Of a stretch of DNA of 64,000 nt, positions 16,993-25,142 are shown in pieces. Position 1 is the stretch's first letter; the number at the start of each line of letters is the position of its first letter. The notes below the pieces were generated by a model. That model saw nothing but the letters and a program-made list of their open reading frames with translations. It ran no database searches and was not told the DNA's origin. The DNA is from Stenotrophomonas maltophilia (GTDB lineage: Bacteria > Pseudomonadota > Gammaproteobacteria > Xanthomonadales > Xanthomonadaceae), in assembly GCF_006974125.1 (NCBI RefSeq), contig NZ_CP037858.1:1984001-2048000 (forward strand). Reading direction: 5' to 3'. The position numbers and the translations under genes are program-made.

Positions 16993-17787
16993 ATGCCGTC
17001 TCCTGCTCCTGCGCGTGCACCGCTGTCGTCCATCACCCTCGATGCGGCAACCTTTGCGGTGATTCACCAGCACAACGCGGACATCACCAGGCAACCGGCC
17101 TCACTGACCAAGCTGATGACCGCCTACGCGGCTTACGAATGTGTCGAGGAGCGCGGGCGCTCGTGGGGCGACGAAGTCACCATTGCCGGCGACGACGTGC
17201 ATGCGGTCGCCGACGATGAAACGCGCATGGGCCTGGTACCCGGCGAAACGGTCACGCTCGCGCGCCTGCTGGAAGGGTTGATGATCGTCTCCGGCAATGA
17301 CGCGGCGCTGGCGATCGCGCGCCACCTGGACGGATCGCAGACTGCGTTCCTGGAGCGCATGAACCGACACGCACGCCAGCTCGGCCTGCGCAGCACCTGG
17401 TTCGCCAGCGTCTCCGGCATCACCACGCCGCACCATGCGTCCAGTGCGCGTGACATGGCGGTGCTGGCCGCCTGCCTGTTGAACGATCATCCGCAGATCC
17501 TGGCGATCACCGCGCAGCGCGCGTTCGAACATGGCAGCTTCAGCCGCAACAACCAGAACGCCCTGCTGGGCGATGACGGCGTGGATGGATTGAAGACCGG
17601 CTATACCCGGGCTGCAGGCTTCTGCCTGGCGGCGACCGCGTGCCGGCCGGTACCCGGGCGTGCGCAGCCGGTGCGGCTGATCACCGTGGCCCTGGGTTCT
17701 GAAAGCCGCGAGGCACGCGATGCACGGGTACGTGAGTTGCTGGCTGACGGTTTCGCTGCGCTGGCCGGCACCACCATCGACGCCTGA
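16993..17787 (+). CDS. D-alanyl-D-alanine carboxypeptidase-like protein (peptidase S11)
   Basis: A 264-residue member of the PBP5/6 family. All three active-site motifs are present: Ser37-x-x-Lys40 in PASLTKLMTAY, SGN at 100-102 in IVSGNDAAL, and KTG in DGLKTGYT. No signal peptide is visible from ATG 16993, and the C-terminal membrane-anchoring domain of DacA/DacC is missing (the protein ends soon after the transpeptidase fold). It is therefore either cytoplasmic or exported by an unrecognised N-terminus upstream. The lack of export is odd for a peptidoglycan enzyme. Confidence 0.86.
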   Translation: MPSPAPARAPLSSITLDAATFAVIHQHNADITRQPASLTKLMTAYAAYECVEERGRSWGDEVTIAGDDVHAVADDETRMGLVPGETVTLARLLEGLMIVSGNDAALAIARHLDGSQTAFLERMNRHARQLGLRSTWFASVSGITTPHHASSARDMAVLAACLLNDHPQILAITAQRAFEHGSFSRNNQNALLGDDGVDGLKTGYTRAAGFCLAATACRPVPGRAQPVRLITVALGSESREARDARVRELLADGFAALAGTTIDA

Positions 17788-17793
17788 AGCCGA

Positions 17794-18387
17794 TCAGCGG
17801 CGCTTGACCGTAGCCACGATCAGGCGCTGCAGTTCGGCTTCGGCGTCGCGCTTGTCCAGTGCCCCGGCAACCACGGCTTCGGACAGGGCTTCGGCCGCAC
17901 CGAGAATCGCCCAACGCCCCGCCAGCGGCACCGAGCCGTCAGCGGCGAACGTGCCCAGCCAGGCGTCGCAGTTGTCGATGAAATCCTGCTGGTAACGCCG
18001 GCGCACCTCATGCAGCTCCGGCGCGCCGACCAGCGCGGCGAGGATGCCCTGCACTTCACTGCCCTGGCTGAGGATGCAGTCGATGTAACCGGAGGCGATG
18101 GCGGCCGCACGATCAGCCAGCTGTGCCCTGGCGCGGCCGATACGCTCGTGGAAGACCACCGTCTGCCGTCCGTCGTAGTCATCGTAGAGCGCGGCCAGCA
18201 GGCCGTTGCGGGTCACGAAGTGGTCGTAGGCCACCGGCTTGGTCACGCCCGCCGCTTCGGCCAGCCGCCCCAGCGTCAACGCATCGGTGCCCTCCTCGCC
18301 GACCAGCGTCCACGCCACCTCCAGCAGCTGGCGGGCGCGTTGCTCTCGGGTCAGGCGGCGGCGCGTGGGAGCGACGTTGGCAGGCAT
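17794..18387 (-). CDS. TetR-family repressor
   Basis: A 197-residue TetR regulator with an N-terminal HTH (ARQLLEVAWTLVGEEGTDAL, then LGRLAEAAGVTKPVAYDHF). The C-terminal region is an all-helical ligand domain. ATG 18387 is 16 bp downstream of the quinone-oxidoreductase stop, so the two form an operon. A TACC-AAT-GGTA dyad in the operon promoter is the likely site of autoregulation, a common control of NAD(P)H:quinone oxidoreductases. Confidence 0.9.
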   Translation of the reverse strand: MPANVAPTRRRLTREQRARQLLEVAWTLVGEEGTDALTLGRLAEAAGVTKPVAYDHFVTRNGLLAALYDDYDGRQTVVFHERIGRARAQLADRAAAIASGYIDCILSQGSEVQGILAALVGAPELHEVRRRYQQDFIDNCDAWLGTFAADGSVPLAGRWAILGAAEALSEAVVAGALDKRDAEAELQRLIVATVKRR

Positions 18388-18403
18388 CGGCGGAACACGG
18401 CGA

Positions 18404-19000
18404 TCAGTCCATTGGAGTACCGATTTTACGGCCGATTTCCACCGCAGTCTGCAGGTGAGCCTGCGCAGCGCCACTGTCGGCGTCGAGCAGCAGTTGCGAT
18501 GACAGCATGCGTGCACCGCAGTAGTCGAAGATGCCCATGTCGATCTGGGTCTTCATTGCGGCACCATAGCCGCGCCGTTCGATCATCTCAGCGCCCACAC
18601 CACCGACGCCGACCAGGTGCACGCGCAGGCGCTGCAGCTTCTTCTGCACCTTGCCATCGGCGCCATCCTGGTAGGCCCAGCCCTGGGTGAACACGCGATC
18701 GATCCATCCCTTCAGCAGCGCGGGGAACGACCACCAGTACAGCGGATAGACCAGCACCAGCGTGTCGGTGGCGTCCAGCCGTGCATGCTCGGCGGCCACA
18801 TCGGCCGGCACCACGCCGGTGCCACGGAACAGCGCCTGGTCCTGCGCGGTGAAGCGCGGGTCGAAACCCTCGGCCATCAGGTCGGCGTGGGCCACCGTGT
18901 TGCCGGCATCGCTCGCAGCGATGGCCTCCCCGATGCGCCGGGCGATGGCATGGGTGAGCGAACCGGGTTCGGGATGGGCGGTGACGATGAGGCTATGCAT
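18404..19000 (-). CDS. NAD(P)H-dependent quinone oxidoreductase (flavodoxin-like fold)
   Basis: A 198-residue flavoprotein of the NQO1/MdaB/KefF group. It opens LIVTAHPEPGSLTHAIA (FMN/FAD phosphate loop) and has LVLVYPLYWWSFPALLKGWIDRVF, the hallmark of the family, followed by GWAYQDG. It reduces quinones by two electrons and protects against redox cycling. It is the first gene of an operon with the TetR repressor. The promoter on the minus strand has TTGATA as -35, with the dyad between it and the start. Confidence 0.92.
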   Translation of the reverse strand: MHSLIVTAHPEPGSLTHAIARRIGEAIAASDAGNTVAHADLMAEGFDPRFTAQDQALFRGTGVVPADVAAEHARLDATDTLVLVYPLYWWSFPALLKGWIDRVFTQGWAYQDGADGKVQKKLQRLRVHLVGVGGVGAEMIERRGYGAAMKTQIDMGIFDYCGARMLSSQLLLDADSGAAQAHLQTAVEIGRKIGTPMD

Positions 19001-19026
19001 GCAGGGGCGCTCCAGAATTCATTACC

Positions 19027-19037
19027 TACCAATGGTA
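19027..19037. promoter_or_regulatory. putative TetR operator
   Basis: TACC-AAT-GGTA is a perfect short dyad 27 bp upstream of the quinone-oxidoreductase start. A minus-strand TTGATA (-35-like) sits directly on its upstream side, so a bound repressor would block the promoter. Confidence 0.6.
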
Positions 19038-19126
19038 AGTATCAATGCCCGGCACACCAGCACCACCGGTGGGACGCTGTTTTCACACCCCGTATAGTGC
19101 CGAGGTTGCCTGTGAGATACCCGACG

Positions 19127-19660
19127 ATGCGCCGATACCTGCTTGCTTCATTGATGTACCTGTTGCTGGCCACCCCGGCACCGCCTGCCCTGGCCGGCGA
19201 GCTCACCCCGGCCGAATCGGCCGGCCTGCGCCAGGACGTACAGGCGATGTTGACCGCATTCGCCCAGGGCGATGCCGAGGTGATCATCGCCCGCACGCAT
19301 CCCAGCCTGAAACGTCTGGCCGGTGGCGATGAGACCTACGCCCAGTCGACCCGCGATACCGTCAAGGCATTGCACAAGGCGGGCGTCGTCGTCATCAGCG
19401 ACGAAGCGGGTGTACCCGGCCGCACCTATGCCGCCGGTGACGAGGAAGTCTGCTTCGTACCGCGGCAGTCACTGCTGCGTGTGCGCGAAACCGCTATCCG
19501 CAGCACCTCGTTCATGGTTGCCGTGCGCCACGTCGGCACATCGCAGTGGCGCTACCTTGATGGCGCCGGGCTGATCGACAATCCAGCGATGCTCCGGCAG
19601 CTGTTGCCGGCACTGGAGCCGGGCGTGATCCTGCCCAAGGGCGGAGTGGAAACCCTGTAG
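19127..19660 (+). CDS. secreted protein of unknown function
   Basis: A 177-residue precursor with a signal peptide MRRYLLASLMYLLLATPAPP ending near LAGEL. The mature part begins with a helical segment (GLRQDVQAMLTAFAQGDAEVIIARTHPSL) and continues with strands such as VCFVPRQSLLRV and TSFMVAVRHVGTSQWRYLDG. This layout, an alpha-helical start then a curved sheet, recalls NTF2-like (SnoaL) folds, but there is no decisive motif. It has one Cys. No operon partner is visible. Confidence 0.75.
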   Translation: MRRYLLASLMYLLLATPAPPALAGELTPAESAGLRQDVQAMLTAFAQGDAEVIIARTHPSLKRLAGGDETYAQSTRDTVKALHKAGVVVISDEAGVPGRTYAAGDEEVCFVPRQSLLRVRETAIRSTSFMVAVRHVGTSQWRYLDGAGLIDNPAMLRQLLPALEPGVILPKGGVETL

Positions 19661-19729
19661 CGCAATTGCAGGGCGTCGGTACGCTCCGGCGCATCCATCC
19701 ACGCATGGCGTCGCTCTGCTGGCTGTCCG

Positions 19730-20557
19730 CTAGCGGAACAACGCGTTCAACGCCGCGCCCGAGGCCGCCTGCTGCAGGCCATCGAAACGACCGTCCTGCA
19801 CGATCGGCTGTGTCGCCTGCATCAAACCTCCCCACGCGGCGCGCGCCAGCGCCCCCCCCAGGCTGACCCGGCGCACGCCGAGTGCGGCGATGTCCTGCAG
19901 GCTCAGCGGCGTCGGCCCACCGACCAGCAGGTTCACCGGCTTCGTTCCTGCTGCGGCAACCACCGCACGGATCTGCTCGGGGGTCGTGATGCCGGGTGCG
20001 TACAGCACATCGGCACCGGCCTCGGCATAGGCGTGCAGGCGCTGCAGCGTGTCCTGCAGGTCGGGCACGCCCACGAAGAAGTTCTCGGCACGCCCGACCA
20101 GAAGCACCTCGCCGCCTGCACGGTCGATGGCCGCACGCGCCGCACGCAGGCGTTCGACCGCCTGGTCGATCGGGCGCAGCGGTGCATCGGCCACGCCACT
20201 GGCGTCCTCGATCGACAGCGCCGCGATGCCGGTATCGATCGCTGCGGCCACCGCCTCCCCCACCGCCTGCGGCGTGGCGCCGAAGCCATCACCGAAATCG
20301 GCATTCAGTGGAAGTGCTGTCGCCGCCGCCATCAGCCGCAGGTGCTCCAGGGTGGCCTGCAGCGACACCGCGCCATCCGGTCGCCCTTCGCTCCAGGCGC
20401 AGCCGGCACTGGTGGTGGCCAACGCCAGGAAGCCCTGCCGCTGCAGGTAGCGCGCACTGCCCACGTCCCACGGATTGGGCAGCACGAAGCATCCCTGCGC
20501 GTGCAGCTGGCGGAAAGACGTACGCTTGTGCTGTGTGTCGGCATCGGGCGAGGTCAT
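19730..20557 (-). CDS. isocitrate lyase/PEP mutase family protein
   Basis: A 275-residue TIM-barrel protein of the ICL/PEPM superfamily. Landmarks are FVLPNPWDVGSARYLQRQGF, LPLNADFGDGF (metal-binding Asp pair), IDTGIAALSIEDASG and LLVGRAENFFVG, ending in GVRRVSLGGALAR. The usual lyase KKCGH loop is absent, so it is neither isocitrate nor methylisocitrate lyase. Relatives include PEP phosphonomutase and oxaloacetate-type hydrolases. Start ATG 20557. It is 5.5 kb from the phosphonate locus and shares no motif with it, so I do not assign it there. Confidence 0.87.
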   Translation of the reverse strand: MTSPDADTQHKRTSFRQLHAQGCFVLPNPWDVGSARYLQRQGFLALATTSAGCAWSEGRPDGAVSLQATLEHLRLMAAATALPLNADFGDGFGATPQAVGEAVAAAIDTGIAALSIEDASGVADAPLRPIDQAVERLRAARAAIDRAGGEVLLVGRAENFFVGVPDLQDTLQRLHAYAEAGADVLYAPGITTPEQIRAVVAAAGTKPVNLLVGGPTPLSLQDIAALGVRRVSLGGALARAAWGGLMQATQPIVQDGRFDGLQQAASGAALNALFR

Positions 20558-20725
20558 GGCGGGGCTCCGGGGCGGTGGACCTGCACCGTAGCCCGCCGCG
20601 CGGTCGCACTCAATGGCGTCGAAGCCGGCCATGCATGAGGTGATGCTGCCTGCTTATTGGACGCCACCGGCCGCACTGCCCGAGCGTGCCTGCTTGCCCA
20701 CGCCAATGCCGCCACGGAGCCCTTC

Positions 20726-21454
20726 ATGCAACCTGACCCGCATATCTTCATCGCTGACGGCGACGATGACGCCCACTGGGCCGACCTGCTCTCGCCGGCA
20801 CGGCGGCGCCTGATCGCCTCGGCCGGGCTGGCCGCCGGAGGCCTGGCCAGCGCCTCGACAGCCTCGGCATCGCCCCATGGCGACGTTGTGGCGAACACCA
20901 CCGAGCCTGGCCGTCCCGGCTTCCGTGCCATCGTGCCGCCGGCGCCCAAGGGGCGCAGTCCCTGGGGCCAGGCCACGGCCAGCGAACCCACCCCGCGGCC
21001 AGCCAGCGTCCGTCCCGGCGAGGCCACGCTGCCCACCAGCCCGCGCGCCTATACCGACATCAAGAGCTATCACGCACATATCTACTTCGATGAAGACAGC
21101 TTCGAGAAGGCCGCCCTGCTGCGGCGCTGGGCGGCCGAACGCTTCCCGGTGGAACTGGGCAACTGGAACCTGGAGCCGCGCGGCCCGCATGTAACGCCGT
21201 CGTTCTACTTCGGCTTCAACAACGACCTGCTGCCGGTGCTGGTGCCCTGGCTGCAGCTCAACAGCCTGGGGCTGACCATCCTGATCCACCCCAACACCGG
21301 CGATGGCCGCGCCGACCATCTGTACTACGCCCTGTGGGTAAACCGCGCACAGCCGGTGAACGCCTACAACTGGCCGGTACCCAAGCCGGGCGAGCGGGAG
21401 GCATTGGAAGAGGTCTTCCCGAACGTGGTGCCGACGGTGCCGCTGGAGACGTGA
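20726..21454 (+). CDS. Tat-tagged DOPA 4,5-dioxygenase-like protein
   Basis: A 242-residue protein. The C-terminal half is a DOPA-dioxygenase domain: DIKSYHAHIYFDEDS, GPHVTPSFYFGF and LGLTILIHPNTGDGRADHLYYALWV supply His residues suited to bind iron. The family cleaves catechols. The N-terminus is unusual: about 25 polar residues, then ARRRLIASAGLAAGGLASAS, a twin-arginine-like signal. This would place an enzyme that is normally cytosolic in the periplasm. ATG 20726 follows GGAG at 20716-20719. Confidence 0.86.
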   Translation: MQPDPHIFIADGDDDAHWADLLSPARRRLIASAGLAAGGLASASTASASPHGDVVANTTEPGRPGFRAIVPPAPKGRSPWGQATASEPTPRPASVRPGEATLPTSPRAYTDIKSYHAHIYFDEDSFEKAALLRRWAAERFPVELGNWNLEPRGPHVTPSFYFGFNNDLLPVLVPWLQLNSLGLTILIHPNTGDGRADHLYYALWVNRAQPVNAYNWPVPKPGEREALEEVFPNVVPTVPLET

Positions 21455-21747
21455 GCGGGTGGGTGGCGGGGATGGTGCGTGGCGTGCTGCGCACTTCGGG
21501 CTGCCCTTCGGTGGGTGCGCAGCTTGCTGCGCACCGAACTTCCTTCATCCCCGCATGGCGTGGATCTACCGACCGGCGGTCCCTCATCCACGCATGGCGT
21601 GGGTCTACCGCATCACCGCCCATGGCAGCATCAGCCCTGCCCCTGCCTGCCGCCATCGTCGGCCTACGTGCACGCATCCCCCGCCCGCACGGCGTTCAGC
21701 GCGCCTTGATCCGCCGCCCCGCATAGGGCCGCAAGCGCTTCGGCAGA
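21455..21747. other. intergenic region with two direct copies of a 24-nt element
   Basis: No gene is supported here. The CATCCxCGCATGGCGTGG element occurs at 21546-21569 and 21585-21608, both followed by a TCTAC end. These are inverse-orientation copies of the GTAGATCCACGC element seen elsewhere in the window. The remainder has no recognisable signal before the aroQ promoter. Confidence 0.6.
21546..21608. repeat. two copies of the GTAGATCCACGC-type 24-nt palindrome
   Basis: Copies lie at 21546-21569 and 21585-21608, 15 bp apart. The core ATCCACGC/GCGTGGAT is self-complementary. Other copies occur at 28481-28504, 38359-38382, 62671-62694 and 62711-62734, with a diverged one at 39218-39241. 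Confidence 0.8.
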
Positions 21748-21767
21748 TTTCAAACATACGATTGAAA
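21748..21767. promoter_or_regulatory. TTTCAA dyad in the aroQ-accBC promoter
   Basis: TTTCAA-ACATACGA-TTGAAA is a perfect 6-bp inverted repeat with an 8-bp spacer, 77 bp upstream of aroQ. A TACGAT hexamer (21757-21762, -10-like) lies inside it. It looks like a repressor site at the head of the fatty-acid-precursor operon. The regulator is unknown. Confidence 0.5.
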
Positions 21768-21843
21768 CGCAGCAAACTTCGCCGAACTGGACAGCATCCG
21801 CCGGTTCCGCCAGACTGCCGCCCTTTCCCGTCTTCCGGATCCC

Positions 21844-22293
21844 ATGGCGAAGCTGCTGGTCCTGCACGGCCCCAACCTCAACCTGCTCGGCACCCGCGAG
21901 CCGGAGGTCTACGGCCACACCACGCTGGCCGACATCGACCAGGCGCTGGCCGCGCAGGCAGCCGCCGCCGGGCACGCCGTGGAGAGCCTGCAGTCCAATG
22001 CCGAGCATGTGCTGGTAGATCGCGTGCAGGCTGCGCGCAACGACGGAACCGCTTTCATCCTGATCAACCCCGCCGCCTTCACCCACACCTCGGTCGCCCT
22101 GCGTGACGCGCTGGCGGCGGTGGCGCTGCCGTTCATCGAGATCCACCTGTCCAACCCGCATACCCGCGAACCGTTCCGCCAGCACAGCTACTTCAGTGAC
22201 AAGGCGGTGGGTGTGGTGTGTGGTTTCGGTGCCGACAGCTATCGCTATGCGATGGATGCGGCGCTGGTGCGCGTACAGGCGGCCGTCGCGTGA
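21844..22293 (+). CDS. aroQ: type II 3-dehydroquinate dehydratase
   Basis: A 149-residue shikimate-pathway enzyme that converts 3-dehydroquinate to 3-dehydroshikimate. The signature [16 protein letters not shown] (with the catalytic Tyr), then [17 protein letters not shown] and [21 protein letters not shown] (catalytic His), leave no doubt. It heads the aroQ-(LprI-like)-accB-accC order; aroQ-accB-accC is a common arrangement in gammaproteobacteria. The stop overlaps the next gene's GTG start. Confidence 0.97.
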   Translation: MAKLLVLHGPNLNLLGTREPEVYGHTTLADIDQALAAQAAAAGHAVESLQSNAEHVLVDRVQAARNDGTAFILINPAAFTHTSVALRDALAAVALPFIEIHLSNPHTREPFRQHSYFSDKAVGVVCGFGADSYRYAMDAALVRVQAAVA

Positions 22294-22715
22294 AGGTGCT
22301 GCCGCACGTGCTTGCCAGCATCCTGCTGTGGGCCGGCCTGTGCGGTACCGCCGCGGCATTCGACCGCAAGGACGAAGGCATCGACTGCGCGCATCCGACC
22401 ACCACCATGGAGAGCGACCTGTGCGCCTCGGACATGGCCGCGGCCGCTGACGCCGAACTCAATACCGTGTACGCCCTGGCGCGCAAGCAACTGCGCACGC
22501 CGGCCAAAGGCGGCAGCTGCAGCTACTGCGGCGATGCCGAGCAGCAGCTGGTGCTGGCGCAGCGCGCCTGGGCGCAGCTGCGCGACCACGACTGCAACGC
22601 GGTCTATGCCCTCAATTCCGATGGCACGGCACGCAACGGCGCACAGATGCGCTGCCTGACCACCCTCGCGCGCGATCGTACGCGTCAGCTGCGCGAATTC
22701 TACGAACTGCTTTGA
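22290..22715 (+). CDS. secreted LprI-like/DUF1311 protein
   Basis: A 141-residue protein that starts with GTG overlapping the aroQ stop (GTGA). Signal peptide [22 protein letters not shown]. The mature part has four or more Cys and the DUF1311 pattern, with [18 protein letters not shown] and [17 protein letters not shown], then [18 protein letters not shown] and [16 protein letters not shown]. LprI-type proteins are periplasmic, and some inhibit lysozyme. Its insertion between aroQ and accB with translational coupling suggests co-expression with envelope growth. Confidence 0.85.
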   Translation: MKVLPHVLASILLWAGLCGTAAAFDRKDEGIDCAHPTTTMESDLCASDMAAAADAELNTVYALARKQLRTPAKGGSCSYCGDAEQQLVLAQRAWAQLRDHDCNAVYALNSDGTARNGAQMRCLTTLARDRTRQLREFYELL

Positions 22716-22768
22716 CCCGAGCGCGCTGCGCTCCCCACCACACTGACATCAAGAGCAAAGAGGCCACC

Positions 22769-23248
22769 ATGGATCTCCGCAAAATCAAGAAGCTGATCGA
22801 CCTGCTGGAAGAGTCGAACCTGGCTGAAATCGAAATCAAGGAAGGCGAAGAGTCGGTGCGCCTGTCGCGCGCCCCGGTGGCCGGCTATGCCGCCCCGGTC
22901 GCCGCCCCGGTGTACGCCGCTCCGGCCGCTCCGGCGCCGCAGGCGATGCCGATGCAGTCGCCGACCGAAGCCTCGACCGGCGGCACCGCCAAGCCGGGCC
23001 CGGCGCTGCCGGAAGGCCACGTGCTGCGCTCGCCGATGGTCGGCACCTTCTACGCGTCGTCCGCCCCGGACAAGCCGGCCTTCGTCACCGTCGGCCAGCA
23101 GGTCAAGGAAGGCGAGACCCTGGCCATCATCGAAGCAATGAAGATGTTCAACCCGATCGAGGCCGACAAGTCCGGCACCATCGTCGCCATCCTCGGCGAG
23201 AACGGCCAGCCGGTGGAATTCGACCAGCCGCTGTTCGTGATCGGCTGA
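22769..23248 (+). CDS. accB: biotin carboxyl carrier protein of acetyl-CoA carboxylase
   Basis: A 159-residue carrier subunit. An N-terminal helix ([20 protein letters not shown]) and an Ala/Pro-rich linker (residues 35-80) precede the biotinyl domain. Biotin would be attached to Lys125 in [11 protein letters not shown]. It carries the carboxyl group from AccC to the carboxyltransferase in the first step of fatty-acid synthesis. The start ATG 22769 is the usual family start. accC begins 10 bp downstream. Confidence 0.97.
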   Translation: MDLRKIKKLIDLLEESNLAEIEIKEGEESVRLSRAPVAGYAAPVAAPVYAAPAAPAPQAMPMQSPTEASTGGTAKPGPALPEGHVLRSPMVGTFYASSAPDKPAFVTVGQQVKEGETLAIIEAMKMFNPIEADKSGTIVAILGENGQPVEFDQPLFVIG

Positions 23249-23258
23249 GGGGCACGCC

Positions 23259-24626
23259 ATGCTCGACAAAGTCGTCATCGCCAACCGAGGGGAAATCGCG
23301 CTGCGCATCCTGCGCGCGTGCCACACCCTCGGCATCCGCACGGTGGCCGTGCACTCCACGGTCGACCGCAACCTCAAGCACGTGGCCATGGCCGACGAGT
23401 CGGTCTGCATCGGCCCGGCGCCGTCGCCGCAGAGCTACCTCAACATTCCGGCGCTGATCGCCGCGGCTGAAGTCACCGACGCGCAGGCGATCCATCCGGG
23501 TTACGGCTTCCTGTCGGAGAACGCCGACTTCGCCGAACGCGTGGAAGAGTCCGGCTTCATCTTCATCGGCCCCAAGGCCGACACCATCCGCATGATGGGC
23601 GACAAGGTCGAAGCCATCCGCGCGATGAAGTCCGCTGGCGTGCCGTGCGTGCCCGGCTCGGGCGGCCCGCTGGGCGATGACATCGTCGCCAACACCAAGA
23701 TCGCCCGTGAGATCGGCTACCCGGTCATCATCAAGGCGGCCGGTGGCGGTGGCGGTCGCGGCATGCGCGTGGTGCATGCCGAAGCCTCGTTGAAGACCTC
23801 GATCGAAACCACCAAGAGCGAGGCCAAGGCCGCGTTCGGCAATGGCGAGGTCTACATGGAGAAGTTCCTGGAGAACCCGCGCCACGTGGAAATCCAGGTG
23901 CTGGCCGACGGCCAGGGCAACGCCATCCACCTCGGCGAACGTGACTGCTCGATGCAGCGCCGCCACCAGAAGGTGGTGGAAGAAGCCCCGGCACCGGGCA
24001 TCACCGCCGAACAGCGCGAACAGATCGGCAAGGTCTGCACCGAAGCCTGCGTGCGCATCGGCTACCGCGGCGCCGGCACCTTCGAGTTCCTGTACGAGGA
24101 CGGCCGCTTCTACTTCATCGAGATGAACACCCGCATCCAGGTGGAGCATCCGGTCACCGAAATGGTCACCGGCATCGACCTGGTGGCCGAGCAGCTGAAG
24201 ATCGCCGCCGGCCAGAAGCTGTCGATCAAGCAGAGCGACGTGGTGCTGACCGGCCACGCGATCGAGTGCCGCATCAACGCCGAAGACGCCGAGACCTTCG
24301 TGCCGAGCCCGGGCACCATCACCGGCTTCCATCCGCCGGGCGGCCCCGGCGTGCGCGTGGATACCCACATCTACAGTGGCTACCGCGTGCCGTCGAACTA
24401 CGACTCGATGATCGGCAAGCTGATCGTGCACGGCCCGGACCGCGAAACCGCCATCGCCCGCATGCGGGTGGCGCTGAGCGAGATGGTGGTCGACGGCATC
24501 AAGACCAACATCGCCCTGCAGCAGCGGATCATGCGCGACAAGGGCTTCCAGGCCGGTGGCCAGAACATCCATTACCTGGAAAAGCGTCTTGCCGAGCGCA
24601 AGAACAAGCCGATCGCACTGACCTGA
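23259..24626 (+). CDS. accC: biotin carboxylase subunit of acetyl-CoA carboxylase
   Basis: A 455-residue ATP-grasp enzyme that carboxylates AccB biotin with bicarbonate and ATP. Readable landmarks are [35 protein letters not shown], the glycine-rich loop [44 protein letters not shown] and [16 protein letters not shown]. Length is normal. It is the last gene of the operon, and a strong terminator follows at 24649-24676. Confidence 0.98.
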   Translation: MLDKVVIANRGEIALRILRACHTLGIRTVAVHSTVDRNLKHVAMADESVCIGPAPSPQSYLNIPALIAAAEVTDAQAIHPGYGFLSENADFAERVEESGFIFIGPKADTIRMMGDKVEAIRAMKSAGVPCVPGSGGPLGDDIVANTKIAREIGYPVIIKAAGGGGGRGMRVVHAEASLKTSIETTKSEAKAAFGNGEVYMEKFLENPRHVEIQVLADGQGNAIHLGERDCSMQRRHQKVVEEAPAPGITAEQREQIGKVCTEACVRIGYRGAGTFEFLYEDGRFYFIEMNTRIQVEHPVTEMVTGIDLVAEQLKIAAGQKLSIKQSDVVLTGHAIECRINAEDAETFVPSPGTITGFHPPGGPGVRVDTHIYSGYRVPSNYDSMIGKLIVHGPDRETAIARMRVALSEMVVDGIKTNIALQQRIMRDKGFQAGGQNIHYLEKRLAERKNKPIALT

Positions 24627-24648
24627 TCGGCAGCAGGTGCTGGACATG

Positions 24649-24676
24649 AAAAGGGCGGGGATATCCCCGCCCTTTT
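24649..24676. terminator. bidirectional intrinsic terminator after accC
   Basis: A perfect 28-bp palindrome: AAAAGGGCGGGGAT followed by its inverted copy ending CCCGCCCTTTT. The T-run gives U-tracts in both directions, so it can end accC and the convergent genes from the right. Confidence 0.93.
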
Positions 24677-24687
24677 CGCGTTCTTGC

Positions 24688-24758
24688 GGTAGCGCCGGGC
24701 CATGCCAGGCGGCTTTCCATTGCCACCATCCACCCGCCGGGCATGGCCCGGCGCTACC
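24688..24758. repeat. long GTAG-type hairpin
   Basis: The arms GGTAGCGCCGGGCCATGCC (24688-24706) and the perfect inverted copy at 24740-24758 enclose a 33-bp loop. Same family as 47394 and 950-1022. Confidence 0.85.
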
Positions 24759-24767
24759 GGTGTGGCA

Positions 24768-25142
24768 TCAGCGCTTGCCGCCCACTTCGGCCGGGATCTG
24801 CGAGTTCGCCAGCGGGCGAACACCATTGGGCGAGCTCGGGTCGACGATCACCATCGTCTCGGTGGACCCATCGGGCCACACCACCTGGAAGGTACTGCCT
24901 GCCGGCAACGAAGCAAACGGCATGCCGCTCTGCGCGCGATAGACCGCAGCGACCTGGCTGGCACCCACGCGGCGCACATCTTCCTGCGCCTTCACCGTGG
25001 TCAGTTCCACTTTTGACAGATGCCGGTAACGATCTTCATAGGTGTCGATCATCAACAGCCCGACCGCGCCGGCCGAATAGGCCACGAACAGCGCCACCCA
25101 GAACCAGAACTTGGCTCCATGCAGGAATCGACGGTAGTTCAT
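24768..25142 (-). CDS. small single-span membrane protein, unknown
   Basis: A 124-residue protein with one N-terminal membrane segment (FWFWVALFVAYSAGAVGLLMI, residues about 12-32). A charged linker (TYEDRYRHLSKVELTTVKAQEDVRR) and a small beta-rich extracytoplasmic part follow (STFQVVWPDGSTETMVIVDP). Start ATG 25142 overlaps the stop of the next upstream gene (ATGA), so the two are coupled. I do not recognise a family. The layout suggests a partner or anchor for the larger protein. Confidence 0.75.
   Translation of the reverse strand: MNYRRFLHGAKFWFWVALFVAYSAGAVGLLMIDTYEDRYRHLSKVELTTVKAQEDVRRVGASQVAAVYRAQSGMPFASLPAGSTFQVVWPDGSTETMVIVDPSSPNGVRPLANSQIPAEVGGKR

Noticed and set aside
19730..20557. 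PEP mutase-like gene as part of the phosphonate locus
   Set aside because: It lies 5.5 kb beyond the locus, lacks the 14-bp motif upstream, and the family is broad.
21546..21608. Short direct repeats as a CRISPR array
   Set aside because: Only two copies 15 bp apart, palindromic and shared with many other sites. There are no spacers of uniform length and no cas genes.
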